Source of the DNA: JALHUB01 sp050010555
GTDB taxonomy: Bacteria > Chloroflexota > Dehalococcoidia > DSTF01 > JALHUB01
NCBI GenBank assembly: GCA_050010555.1
Contig: JBEKKV010000022.1
Coordinates: 1-34,173 of the forward strand
DNA length: 34,173 nt
Reading direction: 5' to 3'
Shown here piece after piece: positions 30,578 to 34,173 of the stretch. Below the pieces are notes generated by a model. That model worked only from the letters and a program-made list of their open reading frames with translations, searched no databases and was not told the origin of the DNA. A program made the position numbers and the translations under genes. The first letter of the stretch is position 1. Every line of letters starts with the position of its first letter.

Positions 30578-33052
30578 TTAGCTGCTGCCAATCTCGATGA
30601 CGACATTCACGAGACCCGGCCTCACAATCACCCGCTTAACCACGCCTCGTTTTGAATACGCTTGCACCTTTTCGCTGGACAGTGTCACCTGTTCCAGAAA
30701 CGCCTCGGTTGCCTCCGCGGGCACCAGGATGCGGTCGCGCACCTTCCCGTTTACCTGCACCACCAGCGTTATCTCCTCCTCCGCCGCCAGCTCCGCGTCC
30801 CACTCCGGCCAGCGTTGATTATGGATGCTGTACGCGTTGCCCGTGCGCTCCCACAGCTCCTCCGCCAGATGCGGCGCCGACGGCGCGAGCAGAAGCATCA
30901 ACGACGTCATCGCTTCCCGCCAGCCCGCCTCGTCGACAGGACCGCTCTCCTTGAGCCGCGCCAGGTAGTTCGTGTACTCCATCATCGCCGCGACCATGGT
31001 GTTGAAGCGGAATCGCTCCACATCCTCTGTCACCCGACGTATCGTCTTGTGCGTCATCCGACGCAGCTCTCGCACCTGCGACGCTCTGCCCGTCTGGGCA
31101 TCCGCCTCCCGCGTCGTCTCCGTCGGCGACAGCGCCAGGTTCCAGACGCGATTCAGCCAGCGAGAGATGCCCGCCAGGCCGGAGTCGTCCCATTCACCGC
31201 CCTGGTCCCACGGCCCGATGAACATCAGGTAGACGCGCACCGCGTCGGCGCCCTGCCGCGACACGTAGTCGTCCGGCGCCACAACGTTGCCGCGCGATTT
31301 GCTCATCTTCGCCTTGCCTGCGATTATCGTCCCCTGGTTGAACAGGCGCGTGAACGGCTCCCGAAAGTCGATGACGCCCAGGTCGCGCGCCGCCCGAGCG
31401 AAGAACCGCGAGTAGAGCAGGTGCATGACCGCGTGCTCCGCGCCGCCCGTGTACTGGTCGACCGGCAGCCACTTGCGCGCCAGCTCCGCCGACACGACCT
31501 CCTCGCGATTGTGTGGATCGGCGTAGCGATACATATACCAGCTCGAGCAGACGAACGTGTCCATCGTGTCCGTCTCCCGACGCGACGGCTCGCCGCAGAT
31601 CGGGCAGGCCACGTTCACGAAGCCCTGGTGACGCGCCAGCGGCGACTCCCCTGTCGGTTTGAACTCGGCGTCCTGCGGCAGGAGCACCGGCAAATCCTTC
31701 TCCGGCACCGGCACCTCGCCGTGCTTCTCGCAGTGGATGATTGGGATCGGCGCGCCCCAGTAGCGCTGCCGCGAAAGCAGCCAGTCCCGAATTCGATAGT
31801 TGACGGTCGGGCCGCCCAGGCCGCGCTCCTGCAGGTGCTTCGTTACCGCCGCCTTCCCTTCCTCGTTCGGCAGGCCGTCGAAAGGTCCCGAGTTCACCAT
31901 CGCGCCGGGCTCGATGTACGCCTCCGACAGCGCCTCGCCGTTCCACTCGGGCGGAGCGATGACGACGCGGATGGGAATGTCGTACTTCTGCGCGAACTCG
32001 AAGTCGCGCTGGTCGTGCGCCGGTACACCCATCACGATGCCCGTGCCGTAGGTCAGCAGCACGTAGTCGGCGATGAGGATCGGCACCTTCTCGCCGTTCA
32101 GCAGGTTCCTGCAGTACGCGCCGGTGAAGACGCCGGTCTTCTCGCGCTCCGTCGACAGCCGCTCGATCTCCGTGGCCCGACGGCTCCGCTCGGCGTATTC
32201 GTTCACCTCCGCGCGATGCTCCGGCGTCGTGATGTGCGGCACCAGCGGATGCTCCGGCGCCATGACCATGAAGGTGACGCCGTAGATGGTGTCCGGTCGC
32301 GTCGTGAAGACGCGGATCTGGTTATCGTCGACCTCCGGCGATTCCAGCCCGAACGCGATCGTCGTCCCCTCGCTGCGTCCGATCCAGTTCCGCTGCATCG
32401 CCTCGATCCGCTCCGGCCACTCGATCTCGCTGAAATCCAGCAGATCGTCGGCGTAGCGCGTGATGCGGAAGAACCACTGCGCCAGGTTCCGACGCGTCAC
32501 CGGCGTGTGGCAGCGCTCGCACGTCCCGTCCGGCAGGACCTGCTCGTTGGCGAGCACGGTCTGACAGGAGGGACACCAGTTGGCCGGCGCCTCCGCTCGA
32601 TACGCCAGGCCGTTCTTGTAGAGTTGCAAGAACCACCACTGCGTCCACTTGTAGTACTCGGGGTCTGAAGTGACGACCTCGCGCGACCAGTCGAATATCG
32701 CCCCCATCGACTTGAGTTGCCGCCGCATGTTCTCGATGTTGCGGGCCGTCCAGGTGTAGGGGTGGATCTGCAGCTTGATTGCGGCGTTCTCCGCTGGCAG
32801 CCCGAACGAGTCGAAGCCCATCGGGAAGAGAACGTTGTAGCCGCGCATTCGCTTGTAGCGCGCCTGAACGTCGGAGGGCGCCATCGCGTACCAGTGGCCG
32901 ACGTGCAGGTCGCCGGACGTGTAGGGGAACATGGTAAGCGCGTACCACTTGGGGCGCGGGTCATCGTCCGGCGTGCGATAGAGATCGTCGGCTTCCCAGC
33001 GCGCCTGCCACTTCCCTTCGATATCCGGCGGATTGTACCTATCTTCCGTCAT
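30578..33052 (-). CDS. leuS: Leucyl-tRNA synthetase
   Basis: Class I aminoacyl-tRNA synthetase of 824 residues that charges tRNA-Leu. Seen: the HIGH motif as 'HVGH' (50-53) in 'TSGDLHVGHWYAM', the zinc knuckle 'WCPSCQTVLANEQ...CERCH', the CP1 editing domain (about 225-410, including 'VFTTRPDTIYGVTFMVMAPEH' in two parts), 'RYWGAPIPI', and the KMSKS motif with its first Lys at 582. The anticodon-binding helical domain and a C-terminal domain follow. Start ATG 33052, with GAGGA 6 bases upstream; it begins 14 bases inside the end of the mgtC-like gene, so translation is probably coupled. A terminator follows its stop. Confidence 0.98.
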   Translation of the reverse strand: MTEDRYNPPDIEGKWQARWEADDLYRTPDDDPRPKWYALTMFPYTSGDLHVGHWYAMAPSDVQARYKRMRGYNVLFPMGFDSFGLPAENAAIKLQIHPYTWTARNIENMRRQLKSMGAIFDWSREVVTSDPEYYKWTQWWFLQLYKNGLAYRAEAPANWCPSCQTVLANEQVLPDGTCERCHTPVTRRNLAQWFFRITRYADDLLDFSEIEWPERIEAMQRNWIGRSEGTTIAFGLESPEVDDNQIRVFTTRPDTIYGVTFMVMAPEHPLVPHITTPEHRAEVNEYAERSRRATEIERLSTEREKTGVFTGAYCRNLLNGEKVPILIADYVLLTYGTGIVMGVPAHDQRDFEFAQKYDIPIRVVIAPPEWNGEALSEAYIEPGAMVNSGPFDGLPNEEGKAAVTKHLQERGLGGPTVNYRIRDWLLSRQRYWGAPIPIIHCEKHGEVPVPEKDLPVLLPQDAEFKPTGESPLARHQGFVNVACPICGEPSRRETDTMDTFVCSSWYMYRYADPHNREEVVSAELARKWLPVDQYTGGAEHAVMHLLYSRFFARAARDLGVIDFREPFTRLFNQGTIIAGKAKMSKSRGNVVAPDDYVSRQGADAVRVYLMFIGPWDQGGEWDDSGLAGISRWLNRVWNLALSPTETTREADAQTGRASQVRELRRMTHKTIRRVTEDVERFRFNTMVAAMMEYTNYLARLKESGPVDEAGWREAMTSLMLLLAPSAPHLAEELWERTGNAYSIHNQRWPEWDAELAAEEEITLVVQVNGKVRDRILVPAEATEAFLEQVTLSSEKVQAYSKRGVVKRVIVRPGLVNVVIEIGSS

Positions 33053-33521
33053 TATGGTTCCTCTTCGGCTCTTCTTCGGGCTCGTGCTCAATCAGCAGCG
33101 GAACGTGCCTCTGCAGGAAGTCGTCTATCGCCTTCACGACCGGTCGCGCCTCCAGCAGCAGGAAGATGAGCACCGATCCGAGGACCGCTGCCCAGTAGAG
33201 GTGCCTTCCCACCGCCATTCCAATCGCCGCCGCCGACCAGACCGTTGCCGCCGTCGTGATGCCCTTAATAGTATAGCCTTCGCGGAAAATGACGCCCGCG
33301 CCCAGGAAGCCCACGCCTGTCACGATGCCGGCCGCGATGCGGTCCTCGCCGCTGGTTACTATCGATATCTCCGTGAACAGCGACGCGCCCAGCGCGACGA
33401 GTGCCATCGTTCGGACGCCGGCCGGATACCCGCGCAACTCCCGCTCGATGCCGATGAACCCGCCGAGCCCCGCTGCCAGCACCATTCTCAGGAAGATCGC
33501 CAGTTGGTCGGTAACGTCCAT
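33039..33521 (-). CDS. MgtC/SapB family membrane protein
   Basis: Membrane protein of 160 residues with four to five hydrophobic helices: 'LAIFLRMVLAAGLGGFIGIERE' (GGxxGxER signature), 'TMALVALGASLFTEISI', 'AAGIVTGVGFLGAGVIF', 'AATVWSAAAIGMAVG' and 'YWAAVLGSVLIFLLL', then a charged tail. This matches the N-terminal transmembrane domain of MgtC/SapB; the soluble C-terminal ACT-like domain of MgtC itself is absent, as in short SapB-type members. The role is uncertain (magnesium or phosphate homeostasis in known cases). ATG 33521 has GGGAG 7 bases upstream; an upstream extension would run through tRNA-Ala. It overlaps leuS by 14 bases. Confidence 0.9.
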   Translation of the reverse strand: MDVTDQLAIFLRMVLAAGLGGFIGIERELRGYPAGVRTMALVALGASLFTEISIVTSGEDRIAAGIVTGVGFLGAGVIFREGYTIKGITTAATVWSAAAIGMAVGRHLYWAAVLGSVLIFLLLEARPVVKAIDDFLQRHVPLLIEHEPEEEPKRNHNDGR

Positions 33522-33609
33522 GAGCCTCTCCCGCGATTGATCACCGAAAACCCCCCGTCCAGGAGGGACGGAGGGCTGCTCCGTTCGCGGCACTTCGCAG
33601 ATATGAATC

Positions 33610-33685
33610 TGGTGGAGCTGGGGGGATTCGAACCCCCTACCTATTGCCTGCCAGGCAATCGCTCTCCCGATTGAGCTACAGCCCC
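33610..33685 (-). tRNA. tRNA-Ala (anticodon GGC)
   Basis: A 76-base tRNA with encoded CCA. The acceptor GGGGCTG pairs with CAGCTCC, including the G3-U70 pair that marks alanine tRNA, followed by A73 and CCA. The anticodon loop CTGGCAG gives GGC. The T-arm is GGGGG-TTCGAAT-CCCCC. Unlike the two tRNA-Ser genes, no copy of its 3' end follows. Confidence 0.98.
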
Positions 33686-33699
33686 ACTCCCGAACACCC

Positions 33700-33728
33700 A
33701 GTTTATCGAAGAACCGCCCGCATCGCAA
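33700..33728 (-). promoter_or_regulatory. Promoter of tRNA-Ala
   Basis: On the minus strand TTGCGA (33723-33728), a 17-base spacer and TAAACT (33700-33705), ending 14 bases before the tRNA. Confidence 0.65.
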
Positions 33729-33749
33729 GCACAGCCTTCTGGCGGGAGT

Positions 33750-33841
33750 CCAGAGGGCGCGGCCCTCTGGAGGGGGTTTCAGGGGGTGTCCCCCTGAGTT
33801 TCCTTATTGAACTTTCCTGGGCGGGCGGCCGCAGGCCCGCC
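33750..33841. repeat. Cluster of three GC-rich hairpins
   Basis: Three inverted repeats in a row: CCAGAGGGC-GCG-GCCCTCTGG (arms 33750-33758, 33762-33770), TCAGGGGG-TGT-CCCCCTGA (33779-33786, 33790-33797) and GGCGGGC/GCCCGCC (33820-33826, 33835-33841). They lie upstream of both the tRNA-Ala promoter (-) and the lipoprotein promoter (+), so they are not placed as terminators of either gene. The gap 33729-33893 holds nothing else I recognise. Confidence 0.6.
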
Positions 33842-33893
33842 TCTGGAGGGGTGGGAGAGAAGAACGGTTTTCGCCATCGGCGGCAGCGACATG

Positions 33894-33921
33894 TTGGGGG
33901 AGGATTCGACAGTGGTATACT
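33894..33921 (+). promoter_or_regulatory. Promoter of the lipoprotein gene
   Basis: TTGGGG (33894-33899), a 16-base spacer and TATACT (33916-33921), 25 bases before the ATG, with GGAGG and AGGA ribosome-site sequences between. Confidence 0.55.
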
Positions 33922-33946
33922 TGGCGCGTCCTGGAGGTCGAGGAAC

Positions 33947-34173
33947 ATGAGGCTGGCCGGGATCTTCCGCAAACGAGATCGCCTCTCCGCTCGGAGCTGG
34001 CTCGTCCTGACCGGAATTCTGCTTCTCTGCCTCCTCGCCGTCGGATGCCACAACAACGACGCCGCGTCTGACAGACCCGCCTCGCCAACCGCAGGTCCGA
34101 CTCCGTATGATCATCGGTCAAGCGAGAGTATTCAAGACATAGACAAAGAGGTAGAATTCCGTATCTCTCTCCC
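33947..34173 (+). CDS. Lipoprotein, N-terminal part (runs off the window)
   Basis: Open from ATG 33947 to the window end, 75 visible residues. It has a basic N-terminus (about 1-16), a hydrophobic signal segment (17-30) and a lipobox 'LLAVGC' with Cys34 as the lipidated residue, then a Pro/Thr/Ser-rich linker and an acidic start of a domain ('IDKEVEFRI'). It should be exported and lipid-anchored on the outer face of the membrane. Too little remains to name the family; the tail could begin a solute-binding, peptidase-associated or other exported domain. AGGA and GGAGG lie just upstream of the ATG. Confidence 0.8.
   Translation, partial: MRLAGIFRKRDRLSARSWLVLTGILLLCLLAVGCHNNDAASDRPASPTAGPTPYDHRSSESIQDIDKEVEFRISL

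Noticed and set aside
30662..32668. Long plus-strand open frame opposite leuS
   Set aside because: Arg-rich with no recognisable motif, and fully antisense to an intact leuS.
33039..33728. Longer form of the MgtC-like gene starting at 33728
   Set aside because: The extension would translate the tRNA-Ala gene; ATG 33521 has a good ribosome site and the family N-terminus.

Overview
This is a 34.2-kb piece of a GC-rich bacterial chromosome, densely packed with 25 protein-coding genes or gene fragments and three tRNA genes. No plasmid, phage or rRNA genes are visible. The make-up suggests a Chloroflexota (Dehalococcoidia-like) genome. Clues are the rsmD-coaD-coiled-coil gene order, the GYD protein, the encoded CCA tails, and sigma70-type promoters whose -10 boxes are often TAGAAT, TATAAT or TAAACT. 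The taxon is an inference from gene content, not from a marker tree.

Layout. 1-4.9 kb: the end of an aldo/keto reductase (+) faces a GH38 alpha-mannosidase and an acyl-CoA dehydrogenase (both -). 5.0-7.8 kb (+): a double zinc-ribbon protein, then an OmpR-type response regulator and its histidine kinase. 7.85-15.0 kb (+): a tight six-gene operon, with most junctions overlapping or touching, for making or modifying a surface sugar polymer. It holds a DegT aminotransferase, two NAD-dependent epimerases, a glycosyltransferase fused to a membrane domain, an MFS carrier and a polysaccharide deacetylase. 15.0-17.3 kb (+): tRNA-Ser(GCU), a MiaB-like methylthiotransferase and an NrtR-type Nudix/winged-helix regulator. 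17.3-20.7 kb (-): an NTF2-like protein, sucD, sucC (separated by an unusual palindrome-rich spacer), tRNA-Ser(UGA) and an odd CsrA-like protein. 20.7-22.0 kb (+): a threonine/proline-rich surface protein with a structured leader, and a GYD protein. 22.0-26.6 kb (-): Nudix-serS and greA-lysS-HAD. 26.8-30.4 kb (+): a broken PDZ gene, a chitinase-like membrane protein without its catalytic glutamate, rsmD, coaD and a coiled-coil protein that seems to start at AUC. 30.6-33.7 kb (-): mgtC-like gene, leuS and tRNA-Ala(GGC). The window ends inside a lipoprotein gene (+).

Most unusual signals: (1) both tRNA-Ser genes are followed by extra copies of their own 3' end, one copy after tRNA-Ser(GCU) and two in a 65-bp tandem array after tRNA-Ser(UGA); in each extra copy a small GC-rich insert splits the T-loop. 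This recalls the Escherichia coli tyrT/rtT repeats. (2) A 34-bp near-perfect palindrome is flanked by an exact 8-bp direct repeat, as in an insertion-sequence scar, between csrA and the surface-protein gene. (3) The CsrA-like protein appears to contain a duplicated beta2-beta3 unit. (4) An intrinsic terminator lies between the greA promoter and greA, like the GraL leader RNA of E. coli. (5) A conserved-looking gene after coaD has a perfect Shine-Dalgarno placed in front of AUC. (6) A 50-bp intergenic repeat sits twice in the window, each time between the ends of convergent genes.
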